Shown here: positions 1 to 8,209 of the stretch, piece after piece
How positions within the stretch are numbered: position 1 is the stretch's first letter
How the letters are laid out: the number at the start of each line of letters is the position of its first letter
Origin: Thalassospira sp. HJ
GTDB lineage: Bacteria > Pseudomonadota > Alphaproteobacteria > Rhodospirillales > Thalassospiraceae
Reading direction: 5' to 3'
DNA length: 64,000 bases
Assembly: GCF_000948415.1 (NCBI RefSeq)
Contig: NZ_JYII01000015.1
Location: forward strand, 1-64,000
Position numbers and translations under genes: made by a program
The notes under the pieces: model-generated
Databases searched by the model: none
What the model was told of the DNA's origin: nothing
The model's input: only the letters and a program-made list of their open reading frames with translations

Positions 1-18
1 CATGGCAATGTCCTCCTT
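1..18 (-). promoter_or_regulatory. RBS and start codon of a gene cut off by the window edge
   Basis: On the minus strand an AAGGAGGA Shine-Dalgarno (complement of 11-18) is followed after 7 nt by ATG at 3-1. A minus-strand gene therefore very probably starts exactly at the window border. Nothing of its protein can be read. Confidence 0.6.
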
Positions 19-56
19 ATACTCGAGCGTCAAAGCTCTTCCAGCGGTTCGACAAT

Positions 57-127
57 GCCTCCAGAGGCCGTGAGTGTTCAGCTTTTTTACGGACGTAAAA
101 GTCCAAGGCCGCATCAACACCTCACGG
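57..127. repeat. Cluster of nested short palindromes
   Basis: Three dyads lie close together: GCCTC-CA-GAGGC at 57-68; TTTTACG-GA-CGTAAAA at 85-100; and an outer imperfect stem pairing 69-79 with 116-127 (one bulged C) that encloses the second. They lie in the presumed 5' leader of the minus-strand gene starting at position 3. They could be operator dyads or a folded leader; function is unknown. Confidence 0.45.
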
Positions 128-131
128 ATCC

Positions 132-157
132 GGGAGCCTGCGTATACGCAGGCTCCC
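132..157. repeat. Perfect 26-bp palindrome
   Basis: GGGAGCCTGCGTA at 132-144 is followed directly by its exact reverse complement at 145-157, with no spacer. No T-tract follows on either strand, so it is not a standard intrinsic terminator. It stands next to two further strong hairpins (166-201 and 210-239). Confidence 0.6.
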
Positions 158-165
158 AAGTGAAA

Positions 166-201
166 AGAGGCACGAACATCATAGCAAATGTTCGTGCCTC
201 T
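166..201. terminator. 14-bp hairpin, probable terminator component
   Basis: AGAGGCACGAACAT (166-179) pairs with ATGTTCGTGCCTCT (188-201) around an 8-nt loop. It is the middle of three consecutive inverted repeats downstream of xthA. It lacks a long T-tract, so it may be a processing or protection hairpin rather than a primary terminator. Confidence 0.5.
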
Positions 202-208
202 CAATGTA

Positions 209-242
209 TAAGGGCCGCAACCTGATTGTTGCGGCCCTTTGT
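209..242 (-). terminator. Intrinsic terminator after xthA
   Basis: AAGGGCCGCAAC (210-221) pairs with GTTGCGGCCCTT (228-239) around a 6-nt loop. Short A/T runs flank both sides. It lies just past the xthA stop codon on the minus strand and could work in both directions. Confidence 0.7.
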
Positions 243-258
243 TATTATCGGCTTCTGA

Positions 259-1038
259 TCAATCGTCGATCATGCACCAGACTGGGGTATGATCCGATGC
301 CTTTTCCTTGCCACGCGGCTCGCGGTCAATATCCGACGCACTCAGCCGGTCCGCTGCCGCCGGCGTTAAAAGCAAGTGGTCGATGCGAAGGCCGTTATCC
401 TTGTTCCAGGCGCCTGCGCGATAGTCCCACCAGCTATATTGATGGCCTTTGGGATTGAAAGTCCGGAAGGCGTCGGTAAAGCCCATATTCATCATGGTGC
501 GCAGGCGTTTGCGTTCAACCGTCGTGCACAGCACGGTTTCGTGCAGTTTCGCCGGGTCATACACATCCATGTCATCAGGTGCGATGTTGTAATCACCGCC
601 CATGACAGCGGCGTCACCACTGGCGCGGATTTTCTCAAACCGGGTGATCAGGCGATCAAGGAAGTTCAGTTTGTAATCAAACTTCTCATCCCCGACGGCA
701 GTTCCCATCGGCACATAGATTGACGCCACGCGAACCGGTCGGTTGGAGCTGATAGTTGCTTCGATATAGCGCGCCTGTTCGTCGTCATCATTGCCGGGCA
801 GGCCGCGTTCAACATCTTCGATCGGGAATTTGGACAGGATCGCGACACCGTTATAGGTTTTCTGACCATGTATCGCGATGTTGTAGCCAAGGTCTTCGAT
901 TTCCATCGCCGGAAATGCATCATCGACCGTTTTGGTTTCCTGCAACAGGACCACATCGGGTTTGCCTTCCTGCAACCAGTCAAGAATGTTGGGCAGGCGT
1001 GCCTTGATCGAGTTGACATTCCATGTGGCGATTTTCAT
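259..1038 (-). CDS. xthA: Exodeoxyribonuclease III
   Basis: This 259-aa protein is a full-length member of the ExoIII/APE1 family, the AP endonuclease and 3'-repair exonuclease of base excision repair. The active-site landmarks are all present: ATWNVNS (N7), LLQETK (metal ligand E34), GGDYNIAP (D149, N151), the LRIDHLLL segment (D220) and the terminal SDHTPV (D249, H250). The gene reads away from erpA, with 89 bp and the erpA terminator between them, so it probably has its own promoter. The ATG at 1038 gives the canonical N-terminus MKIATWNVNS. Nothing is missing or unusual. Confidence 0.97.
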   Translation of the reverse strand: MKIATWNVNSIKARLPNILDWLQEGKPDVVLLQETKTVDDAFPAMEIEDLGYNIAIHGQKTYNGVAILSKFPIEDVERGLPGNDDDEQARYIEATISSNRPVRVASIYVPMGTAVGDEKFDYKLNFLDRLITRFEKIRASGDAAVMGGDYNIAPDDMDVYDPAKLHETVLCTTVERKRLRTMMNMGFTDAFRTFNPKGHQYSWWDYRAGAWNKDNGLRIDHLLLTPAAADRLSASDIDREPRGKEKASDHTPVWCMIDD

Positions 1039-1071
1039 TCGGGCCTCGGTTTTTGGTGTGTCTGGTCAAAC

Positions 1072-1104
1072 AAAACGGGGTTCGCCAGTAACGAACCCCG
1101 TTTT
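1072..1104 (-). terminator. Intrinsic terminator after erpA
   Basis: A 13-bp perfect stem (1072-1084 with 1092-1104) encloses a 7-nt loop. On the minus strand it ends in TTTT. It separates erpA from xthA, which are transcribed in the same direction. Confidence 0.8.
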
Positions 1105-1127
1105 ATAAATCGGTTTGTCGATCCGGA

Positions 1128-1469
1128 TCAAATCGAGAAACTTGATCCGCAACCACATGAAGAGGTGGCATTCGGGTTGTTCACACGAAACGCCGAACCA
1201 ACCATTTCACGCACGAAATCAATCTCTGCACCGCCCAGAAGGTCGAGCGATACTTCATCGATCACCATTTTCGCACCGTGGTTTTCAAAGATCTGGTCTT
1301 CGTCCGTGGTGTCTGAATCCAGCGAGAACTCATACTGGAAGCCACTGCAACCGCCGCCAGAGACTTGCAGGCGCAGCATCGTGTTCGCAGCACCTTCGCT
1401 TGCGATCAGTTCCTGAATGCGTTTCGCAGCACTTTCAGTCATTTGCACTTGCCGAGAAGAATCGGTCAT
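1128..1469 (-). CDS. erpA: Iron-sulfur cluster insertion protein, ErpA/A-type carrier
   Basis: This 113-aa A-type Fe-S carrier transfers assembled clusters to apoproteins. The three conserved cysteines are present: C41 in SGGGCSG, and C105 and C107 in the C-terminal SCGCG motif. The length is normal for ErpA. An AAGGAG-like site precedes the ATG at 1469. It sits next to xthA, an arrangement common in alphaproteobacteria. An IscA-type name is possible, but the N-terminal sequence MTDSSRQVQMTESAAKRI fits ErpA well. Confidence 0.93.
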   Translation of the reverse strand: MTDSSRQVQMTESAAKRIQELIASEGAANTMLRLQVSGGGCSGFQYEFSLDSDTTDEDQIFENHGAKMVIDEVSLDLLGGAEIDFVREMVGSAFRVNNPNATSSCGCGSSFSI

Positions 1470-1604
1470 TCAACACTCCTTGGTCTCCAACCTGCCGGGG
1501 CAGGCATGTTTGCGTTCTGTGAGCACATGATAGCATGGTCGGAACGCTGTATTTAAGTCACTATTTAGCGCGCATGGCTGAAATGTCAAAACCTGTAATC
1601 ATTC

Positions 1605-1871
1605 TAGGGGCTGAACCCAATTGAATGTTTGAAATGGTCGCGAAGCATTTGTGCAGATATCAGGAGATTTGCCGCAGAAAGGCTCACTGCCTTTCAAGGT
1701 GAAACGACGCAATAGCCTGTGCAAATGCTTCCGATCCGAAGGACATCAGGACAACCTGCGACCTGCTTCGTCAATCTCCTTGCCCGGGGATCACCCCGCG
1801 CTGCGGAGACTTCCTCGCATGGCTTGATTGTTCTGATGCCATTTTAATCATTCAATTGGGTCCAGCCCCTA
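1605..1871. mobile_element. MITE-like element with 33-bp terminal inverted repeats
   Basis: Positions 1605-1637 and the reverse complement of 1839-1871 agree at 30 of 33 bases (mismatches at repeat positions 10, 24 and 27). Each end begins TAGGGGCTG, so the outermost TA at 1605-1606 and 1870-1871 may be a TA target duplication, as in IS630/Tc1-mariner elements. The 267-bp interior has no credible ORF, but holds short hairpins such as AAAGGC-TCACT-GCCTTT near 1679-1695. It is therefore a non-autonomous element between the divergent erpA and argS genes. The parent transposase family is an inference; no transposase occurs in the window. No second copy was noticed here. Confidence 0.75.
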
Positions 1872-1967
1872 TCACGGGTGACTTGCGTTTTGAGGTGAAA
1901 TGGCTCAAAACAGGCGCCAGTCAATTGGCCGGTCCGGTCAGAACCAGAAATTACAAAGTTCCAAGTC
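1872..1967 (+). other. Short argS upstream region
   Basis: Only 96 bp separate the element end from the argS ATG. No clear -35/-10 pair and no strong Shine-Dalgarno were seen here. Promoter activity for argS may lie inside or beyond the inserted element. Confidence 0.35.
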
Positions 1968-3719
1968 ATGAATGTTTTCAGCCTGTTGAAAAGCGATATC
2001 GAGAACGAGCTTCTCGCCCTTGAAAAAGACGGTGTTTTTCCTGCCGGAATCGACACGTCGCGCGTGACGGTAGAGCCGCCGCGCGATCCGTCTCATGGGG
2101 ATGCTGCAACCAACGCTGCGATGTTGCTTTCCAAGGCTGCTGGTATGAAGCCGCGCGATCTTGCCGAAATGCTCGCTGAGAAGCTGCGTGGTCTTGCCCA
2201 TATCGAAACCGTCGAGATTGCCGGTCCTGGTTTCATCAATCTGCGCATGGCCGACCAGTTCTGGCTATCCCAGGTCACCAAGGTTTTGGAAGTCGGCACC
2301 AGCTATGGCAATAGCGACCTTGGCAAGGGTGAGAAGATCAACGTTGAATACGTTTCCGCCAACCCGACCGGCCCGATGCATGTTGGTCATTGCCGTGGTG
2401 CTGTCGTTGGTGACGTTCTGGCCAACCTTTTGGACAAGGCCGGCTATGCTGTGACCAAGGAATACTACACCAACGATGCCGGCGCGCAGGTGGATGTGTT
2501 GGCGCGTTCGCTTCACATGCGCTATCGCGAAGCGCTTGGCGAAGACATTGGTGAAATCCCGCAAGGGCTTTACCCGGGTGATTATCTGGTCGAGCCGGGC
2601 AAGAAAATGGCCGCGCGTGATGGCGACAAGTGGCAGAACGCACCGGAAGAAGAATGGCTTGAAGAATTCCGTGGCTTTGCCATCGTTGAAATGATGGCGC
2701 TGATCAAGGAAGACTTGCGTCTTCTTGGCGTTTCCCATGATGTGTTCACGTCGGAAGATGGTCTGGTCAAGGCCGGCAAGGTCCAGTCGGCGTTTGAGCA
2801 TCTTGAGAAAAAGGGCGACATCTATGTCGGCGTGCTTGAGCCGCCAAAAGGCAAGAAACCCGATGATTGGGAGCCGCGCCCGCAAACCCTGTTCCGTGCG
2901 ACCGATTTTGGCGATGACGTTGACCGCCCGCTGAAGAAGTCTGATGGCAGCTGGACGTATTTCGCGTCCGATATTGCCTATCACTTCGACAAGTATGAGC
3001 GCGGCTTCAACCTGATGATCGATATCTTCGGGGCCGACCATGGTGGGTATATCAAACGCATGAAGGCCGCCACCAAGGCGATCACGCATGGCGAAGGCGA
3101 TCTGGATATCAAGCTGTGCCAGCTTGTCAGCCTGTTTGACAATGGCGAGCCGGTCAAAATGTCCAAGCGTGCCGGAACCTTCGTCACCTTGCGTGACGTG
3201 GTAGAACGCGTTGGCAAGGATGTCGTGCGTTTCATCATGCTGACGCGCAAAAACGACGCGGCACTCGAATTCGACTTCGCCAAAGTGACCGAACAGTCCA
3301 AGGACAACCCGGTCTTTTACGTTCAGTACGCTCATGCACGCGTCAATTCGGTCTTCCGTCAGGCTGCAGAAGCATTCCCTGGGCAGGATCTGTCTGAGAA
3401 GATGCTTGTCGGTTCTGATCTGTCATTGCTGAGCACGGAAGAGGAAAAACTTCTTGTACGTCGCATGGCAGAATGGCCACGTATTGTCGAGCAGGCGGCA
3501 ACCGCGCATGAGCCGCATCGCATTGCCTTTTTCCTGACAGAAATTGCAGCAGAATTCCATGCCTTGTGGAACAAGGGACGTGACAACACAGCGCTACGCT
3601 TCATCGTTGCTGATGATCTGGCTGCGACTCTGGCACGTCTTGCGATGATCCGTGCTGTTGCAACGGTCATTGCGTCCGGTCTTGAGGTGTTGGGCGTCGC
3701 GCCCGTCGAGGAGATGTAA
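1968..3719 (+). CDS. argS: Arginyl-tRNA synthetase
   Basis: This 583-aa class I synthetase charges tRNA-Arg. The HIGH-type motif HVGH is at 138-141 within [15 protein letters not shown]. The KMSKR loop is at 397-401, followed by the anticodon-binding DALR-type C-terminus. The start [16 protein letters not shown] gives the expected N-terminal domain, although the ribosome site is weak. The gene heads a long plus-strand block, and the next gene begins 3 bp after its stop. In many alphaproteobacteria dgt precedes argS; here a MITE-like element lies upstream instead. Confidence 0.97.
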   Translation: MNVFSLLKSDIENELLALEKDGVFPAGIDTSRVTVEPPRDPSHGDAATNAAMLLSKAAGMKPRDLAEMLAEKLRGLAHIETVEIAGPGFINLRMADQFWLSQVTKVLEVGTSYGNSDLGKGEKINVEYVSANPTGPMHVGHCRGAVVGDVLANLLDKAGYAVTKEYYTNDAGAQVDVLARSLHMRYREALGEDIGEIPQGLYPGDYLVEPGKKMAARDGDKWQNAPEEEWLEEFRGFAIVEMMALIKEDLRLLGVSHDVFTSEDGLVKAGKVQSAFEHLEKKGDIYVGVLEPPKGKKPDDWEPRPQTLFRATDFGDDVDRPLKKSDGSWTYFASDIAYHFDKYERGFNLMIDIFGADHGGYIKRMKAATKAITHGEGDLDIKLCQLVSLFDNGEPVKMSKRAGTFVTLRDVVERVGKDVVRFIMLTRKNDAALEFDFAKVTEQSKDNPVFYVQYAHARVNSVFRQAAEAFPGQDLSEKMLVGSDLSLLSTEEEKLLVRRMAEWPRIVEQAATAHEPHRIAFFLTEIAAEFHALWNKGRDNTALRFIVADDLAATLARLAMIRAVATVIASGLEVLGVAPVEEM

Positions 3720-3722
3720 GAT

Positions 3723-4610
3723 ATGAGCGAAGAACACGGTTCCGACCTTCATGCAGAGCGCGGTGATCACTATCGATCCGAAAAACCCGCAAGCAAAAGC
3801 ATGATCAAAGGGCTGGCTACCGTTGTTCTTGGTCTCGTCGTGGTTGGCGGTGCCTTGGGCGGGGCAGGCTACTGGTTTTACAACCAAGGCCAGCCCATTC
3901 AGGATGATGGCAATCTGCCGATCCTGCTTCCCGATCCGTCGCCAATCAAAATCCGTCCGGAAGATCCCGGCGGGATGGAAGTCCCGCATCGCGAGACGAC
4001 GGTCTATGATCAGCTAAGCGATGTTGATCCGGACGCCAATGTCGTGCTGCAGGAACTCCCGGACATGCCGCGCGCACCGGAAGTCTCCGCAACTCCAAAG
4101 ACGGCCGAGCCAGAAGAGGCTGCTGAGGTAACTTCGGAAACGCCCCAGGCTGAAGCTCAGGAAGCAACGCAAACTGCTGAGCCAGAGGCGGAACCGGTTG
4201 TCGAAGCCCCGGAAATTACCGCACCTGAGCTGACAGATGCGGAGAAGGCTGTTGCGGCAGCTGAAAACCGTGCGGCTGAGCCACAGGCACCCGCCGCAGA
4301 AAAGGCGGCAAGCGAACCAGAACCTAAACCAGCCCCCCAAACCAGCACGGCGGCACCGTCCGGTGCGTTTCGTGTGCAGCTGGCATCGGTCCGTGAGGAA
4401 AGCGGCGCTACTGCGGAATGGAAACGGTTGTCGGGTAAAAACAAAGACTTGCTTGGCAATCTTGAGATGTTTGTGCAACGTATTGAGATCGAAGGCAAAG
4501 GTGTCTTCTATCGGTTGCAGGCTGGCCCGCTTGGTGATGCCGGTGCAGCCGAAAAGCTTTGTGCAGATTTGAAAGAACGCAGTGTGGGGTGCCTCATTGT
4601 CCGGCCTTGA
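3723..4610 (+). CDS. SPOR-domain membrane protein
   Basis: This 295-aa protein has a short cytoplasmic N-terminus, one membrane segment at about residues 29-50, a long Pro/Glu/Ala-rich periplasmic linker (about 90-215), and a C-terminal SPOR domain from about residue 218 (start FRVQLASVREES). SPOR domains bind denuded septal peptidoglycan, so a role in division or cell wall maintenance is likely. It lies 3 bp after argS and overlaps nagZ, as in the conserved alphaproteobacterial cluster. The linker composition is low-complexity and probably varies between relatives. Confidence 0.88.
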   Translation: MSEEHGSDLHAERGDHYRSEKPASKSMIKGLATVVLGLVVVGGALGGAGYWFYNQGQPIQDDGNLPILLPDPSPIKIRPEDPGGMEVPHRETTVYDQLSDVDPDANVVLQELPDMPRAPEVSATPKTAEPEEAAEVTSETPQAEAQEATQTAEPEAEPVVEAPEITAPELTDAEKAVAAAENRAAEPQAPAAEKAASEPEPKPAPQTSTAAPSGAFRVQLASVREESGATAEWKRLSGKNKDLLGNLEMFVQRIEIEGKGVFYRLQAGPLGDAGAAEKLCADLKERSVGCLIVRP

Positions 4611-5667
4611 TGTTAAAAAGCCACGTGCCTGTATTCTTGGGATTGCAGGAACGGAGCTCAGCAATTGGGAAAAGGGCTTGCTGCGTGAAGCCGATCCGTT
4701 CGGGTTTATCCTGTTTGCACGTAACATCCAAAGCCGGGATCAGGCACGTGCACTGACCAATGCGCTGCGCGAAACCGTCGGAAATACCAACGTCCCCATT
4801 CTGGTTGATCAGGAAGGCGGCCGCGTCATGCGGTTAAAACCGCCGCACTGGCGTCATATCGCGCCCGCAGGTGCGTTTGGCGATCTGTTTGATCGCAATC
4901 CCGATGACGCACGCGAAGCGGCCTATACCAGTGCGCGTCTGATGGCGATGGATCTCGGTGAAGCCGGCTTCAATACGACCTGCGCACCGGTTCTTGATCT
5001 CCATTTGCCGGGGATGAGTGACGTTATTGGTGACCGGTCTTATGGTGCGGATGTTGGTAAGGTTGTCATGCTGGCCAGTGCGGTTGCAGCGGGCCTTCTT
5101 GATGGTGGCATTGCGCCGATCATCAAGCATATTCCGGGGCATGGCAGGGCGACTGTAGACAGCCACAAAGACCTACCGATCGTCACCGTATCGCGTGAAA
5201 CGCTGTCGAAGTTCGATTTTGCACCATTTGCGCAGATGAAGGATGTGCTGGCGGCAATGTCGGCGCACTTGCTGTTTACCGCGATTGATGATCAGCGTCC
5301 GGGCACGGTGTCGTCTAAAGTCATTGAAGATGTCATTCGCGGCGAAATCGGCTTTGAAAACCTTTTGATCAGTGACGATCTGTCGATGGAAGCCCTTGGT
5401 GGCTCAATCGCCAGTCGAACGCACGAATGCCTGCGGGCAGGGTGCGACATAGCACTTCATTGCAATGGCAAGCGCACCGAAATGGAAGAGGTTGTGTCGA
5501 TGGCACCGCTTCTGAGCGGCAGTTCATTGCAACGCGCGCAAACATTTACCAACCAGATTGCAACCTTCAAGTCAGATGCACCGGGCAGCATCCAGGTTGC
5601 CGATTGGCAGGCACGTCTGGCCAGTCTGCTGGCACCGGTCTGGTCGGCAGGAGATGATCAGAAGTGA
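4582..5667 (+). CDS. nagZ: Beta-N-acetylhexosaminidase
   Basis: This glycoside hydrolase family 3 enzyme (361 aa from the GTG at 4582) removes GlcNAc from 1,6-anhydro-MurNAc muropeptides during peptidoglycan recycling. Visible motifs are DQEGGRV near 76-82, KHIPGHG at 182-188 followed by the DSH catalytic dyad at 193-195, and SDDLSM at 264-269 carrying the nucleophile Asp. The GTG start overlaps the SPOR gene by 29 bp; a TTG at 4597 is an alternative start. The 3' end overlaps the next gene (GTGA), which implies translational coupling. Confidence 0.94.
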   Translation: MWGASLSGLDVKKPRACILGIAGTELSNWEKGLLREADPFGFILFARNIQSRDQARALTNALRETVGNTNVPILVDQEGGRVMRLKPPHWRHIAPAGAFGDLFDRNPDDAREAAYTSARLMAMDLGEAGFNTTCAPVLDLHLPGMSDVIGDRSYGADVGKVVMLASAVAAGLLDGGIAPIIKHIPGHGRATVDSHKDLPIVTVSRETLSKFDFAPFAQMKDVLAAMSAHLLFTAIDDQRPGTVSSKVIEDVIRGEIGFENLLISDDLSMEALGGSIASRTHECLRAGCDIALHCNGKRTEMEEVVSMAPLLSGSSLQRAQTFTNQIATFKSDAPGSIQVADWQARLASLLAPVWSAGDDQK

Positions 5668-6347
5668 ATGACGTGATGGAGCTGATCATTTCAGCCACGA
5701 CCTGGATTATCCCGGTCCTGCTTGCTGTGACCTTGCACGAAGCAGCCCACGGTTTCGCGGCCAAACTGTTTGGGGATGACACAGCCCAACGCATGGGGCG
5801 GCTCAGCCTTAATCCGATCCGCCACATTGATCCGGTTGGAACGATTCTGATCCCGGGCTTACTGTTGATTACTGCCGCGCCGTTTCTGTTTGGCTATGCC
5901 AAACCGGTTCCGGTGGCATTTCATCGCCTGCATCCGCAACGTTTGGGTGTGATCGGGGTGGCGATTGCCGGTCCGGCGACAAACGTGGCACTCGCGATCG
6001 CATCGATCTTGCTTCTGGTCTGGCTGCCAAGCTTCTCACCGGCGGTGAATGAATGGCTTGCAACCATGCTTAATCAGTCGCTTTGGCTGAATTGCATCCT
6101 GGCGGTATTTAACATGTTGCCGATCCCGCCGCTGGATGGCGGGCGAGTTCTGACGGCAATTTCACCGATGCCGATTGCACGGGTCTTGGCGCGTATGGAA
6201 AAAACCGGCATGATCATCCTAATCGGCTTGGTCTTTTTGCTGCCCTATGTGACAACGCAGCTTGGTATCGACCTGCCGGTGTTCCAGTGGTTGGTCCTTG
6301 AACCGGCCAATGCACTGGTAAGGCTTCTGGCAGATATCTTTGCCTGA
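5664..6347 (+). CDS. Site-2 protease family (M50) membrane metalloprotease
   Basis: This 227-aa polytopic protein has the zinc motif HEAAH at 25-29 in the first membrane segment and the third ligand in LDGG at 157-160 (D158). That is the signature of the compact M50 peptidases similar to Bacillus SpoIVFB-type and many uncharacterised homologues. The GTG start overlaps the nagZ stop (GTGA at 5664-5667). Its substrate cannot be predicted. Its place between nagZ and scpA suggests co-transcription rather than a known functional tie. Confidence 0.88.
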   Translation: MNDVMELIISATTWIIPVLLAVTLHEAAHGFAAKLFGDDTAQRMGRLSLNPIRHIDPVGTILIPGLLLITAAPFLFGYAKPVPVAFHRLHPQRLGVIGVAIAGPATNVALAIASILLLVWLPSFSPAVNEWLATMLNQSLWLNCILAVFNMLPIPPLDGGRVLTAISPMPIARVLARMEKTGMIILIGLVFLLPYVTTQLGIDLPVFQWLVLEPANALVRLLADIFA

Positions 6348-6380
6348 ATGCCGACAGCTGCGGGGGATAGTCGGGGATAG

Positions 6381-7250
6381 ATGGCAGACCAGTTCGAATT
6401 CGAAATTCCAGATGATGTGTTTGACAAGAAACCGGTCGACGAAGGGCCGAGCCTTGCCGAACGTCTGATTCTGGATCTTGACGGGTTCGAGGGGCCACTT
6501 GATGTTCTGCTTGAACTGGCACGCGATCAGAAGGTCGATATCATCAAGATATCCATCCTTGATCTGGCCGAGCAATATCTTGAATTCATCAATACCGCGC
6601 AGGGTTTGCGCCTTGAACTGGCAGCAGACTATCTGGTGATGGCCGCCTGGCTTGCTTACCTGAAGTCGCGCTTACTGCTTCCCAAGCAGGAAAATGACGA
6701 AGAAGAACTCAGTGCCGAAGAAATGGCCGAGCTTCTTGCGTTCCAGCTGAAACGTCTTGAGGCCATGAAGGCAGCGGGGGAAAAGCTTCTTGAACGACCC
6801 AATCTAGGACGTGATTTCTTTGGCCGGGGTGATCCGGAAGAAGTGCGGGTTACGACAGCATCGGTTTATGACGCGTCGCTTTATGATCTGCTGAAGGCCT
6901 ATGCGCGGATCATGCTGACATCGGAAAGCAAAACGCTTGAGATCGAGGCCTTTGATCTTTACGCGATGGACGATGCCATTCAGCGTTTGCGCGACCTGTT
7001 TGGTCGCCGCGTTGTGCCGACATGGACAAGGCTGCTTGAATTCATGCCGCGCGGGCTAGGGACGCCGCTTAAGGCGCGTTCAGCACTCGCTGCGCACTTT
7101 GTCGCAAGCCTTGAAATGTGTCGCGACGGCGAACTGGAAATTTCACAAGAAGAAACCTTTGGACCGATTTTGTTGCGTTCACCACAGACTGTGCGGGAAG
7201 GGGATATGCCGCGCAATTATGACTATGACGCAGATTCGTTTCAAAAATAG
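6381..7250 (+). CDS. scpA: Segregation and condensation protein A
   Basis: This 289-aa kleisin subunit bridges SMC heads in the SMC-ScpAB condensin complex. The N-terminal signature FEGPLDVLLELAR lies at about 37-49, followed by the helical region DYLVMAAWLAYLKSRLLLP. The C-terminal winged-helix part is present. An acidic N-terminal extension of about 25 residues precedes the conserved domain. It is separated from scpB by 17 bp and is surely co-transcribed with it. Confidence 0.94.
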   Translation: MADQFEFEIPDDVFDKKPVDEGPSLAERLILDLDGFEGPLDVLLELARDQKVDIIKISILDLAEQYLEFINTAQGLRLELAADYLVMAAWLAYLKSRLLLPKQENDEEELSAEEMAELLAFQLKRLEAMKAAGEKLLERPNLGRDFFGRGDPEEVRVTTASVYDASLYDLLKAYARIMLTSESKTLEIEAFDLYAMDDAIQRLRDLFGRRVVPTWTRLLEFMPRGLGTPLKARSALAAHFVASLEMCRDGELEISQEETFGPILLRSPQTVREGDMPRNYDYDADSFQK

Positions 7251-7267
7251 GTGGGCAGGGGCATTTA

Positions 7268-8104
7268 ATGAGCGAAGAAACGCAGCTTGAAATCGAAGGC
7301 GTCGAATCCGGTCCGGAAATTGATTTCCAGCACATCCGCATCGTCGAGGCTGTTCTGTTTGCCTCCGCCGAGCCGGTCAGCGAACGGGTGATTGCCGCGC
7401 GCCTTCCAGAAGGCACTAACGTTGGTGCTATCATGGCCACGCTTGCCGAAACCTATGAGACGCGTGGTGTGAACCTCAAGCAGATCGGGGACAAGTGGGC
7501 GTTTCGGACTGCCATGGATCTTGCCGGTGATCTGCATATCGAGGTCGAAAAGGCCAAGAAACTGACCCGCGCGACGCTCGAAACCCTTGCGATCATTGCC
7601 TATCACGAGCCGGTCACCCGATCCGAGATCGAGGAAATCCGTGGTGTGGCGCTGTCCAAGGGCACGCTTGATATTCTGCTTGAATCCAAATGGATCCGTC
7701 CGCGTGGGCGCAAACGCGTGCCCGGCCGTCCGGTCCTTTGGGCAACGACCGATAACTTCCTGGATCATTTCGGGCTTGAAAGCCGTGATGACCTGCCGGG
7801 CCTTGCCGACCTTAAGGCCGCCGGGTTGCTTGATAGCCGTCCGGGCATGGGGCGATACGGGGCGAGTTCCGATGACGAAGCCTTGCCAGATCTGGTTGAT
7901 GACGGCGAGGTCACCGATTCTGTCGTTGAGGAGGCCCTGACGACGCGCAATCTCGAAGATCTGGATGAAACCATCTATTCAGATAATCCCAACCTGCTTG
8001 ATGACGATGATGAGTTGGCGGGCAGGGCGCAAGACAGCGAAAGTTATTTTGCGGACGAGGACGATGAAAGCCCGAATTCCGATCACGATCGCGAAATGAG
8101 TTGA
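7268..8104 (+). CDS. scpB: Segregation and condensation protein B
   Basis: This protein of 278 aa contains the two winged-helix domains of ScpB up to about residue 180 (for example TLETLAIIAYHEPVTRSEIEEIRG, of which the core AIIAYHEPVTR is diagnostic). A low-complexity acidic tail of roughly 90 residues follows, rich in Asp and Glu and longer than in Firmicutes ScpB. A partner of ScpA and SMC in chromosome condensation. A GCAGGGGC stretch before the ATG at 7268 may serve as its ribosome site. Confidence 0.93.
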   Translation: MSEETQLEIEGVESGPEIDFQHIRIVEAVLFASAEPVSERVIAARLPEGTNVGAIMATLAETYETRGVNLKQIGDKWAFRTAMDLAGDLHIEVEKAKKLTRATLETLAIIAYHEPVTRSEIEEIRGVALSKGTLDILLESKWIRPRGRKRVPGRPVLWATTDNFLDHFGLESRDDLPGLADLKAAGLLDSRPGMGRYGASSDDEALPDLVDDGEVTDSVVEEALTTRNLEDLDETIYSDNPNLLDDDDELAGRAQDSESYFADEDDESPNSDHDREMS

Positions 8105-8209
8105 TCCATCTTCTTGCATCAGGCGGGCGCTGACCTTAAGTTCCACGAAAGATTTCGCAAATCATTTGCACCTACGGGTGTCTGATCCCTGTTGTTAGAA
8201 GAGTTTTCG

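Noticed and set aside
13-52. Short in-frame stretch reading TTG to TAA on the minus strand before the gene at position 3
   Set aside because: The GGAGG is only 2 nt from the TTG, too close for a normal start; treated as chance.
2265-3335. 356-codon minus-strand ORF inside argS
   Set aside because: It lies wholly antisense to argS, whose motifs are complete. Long open antisense frames are common in GC-rich genes; no ribosome site or family look.
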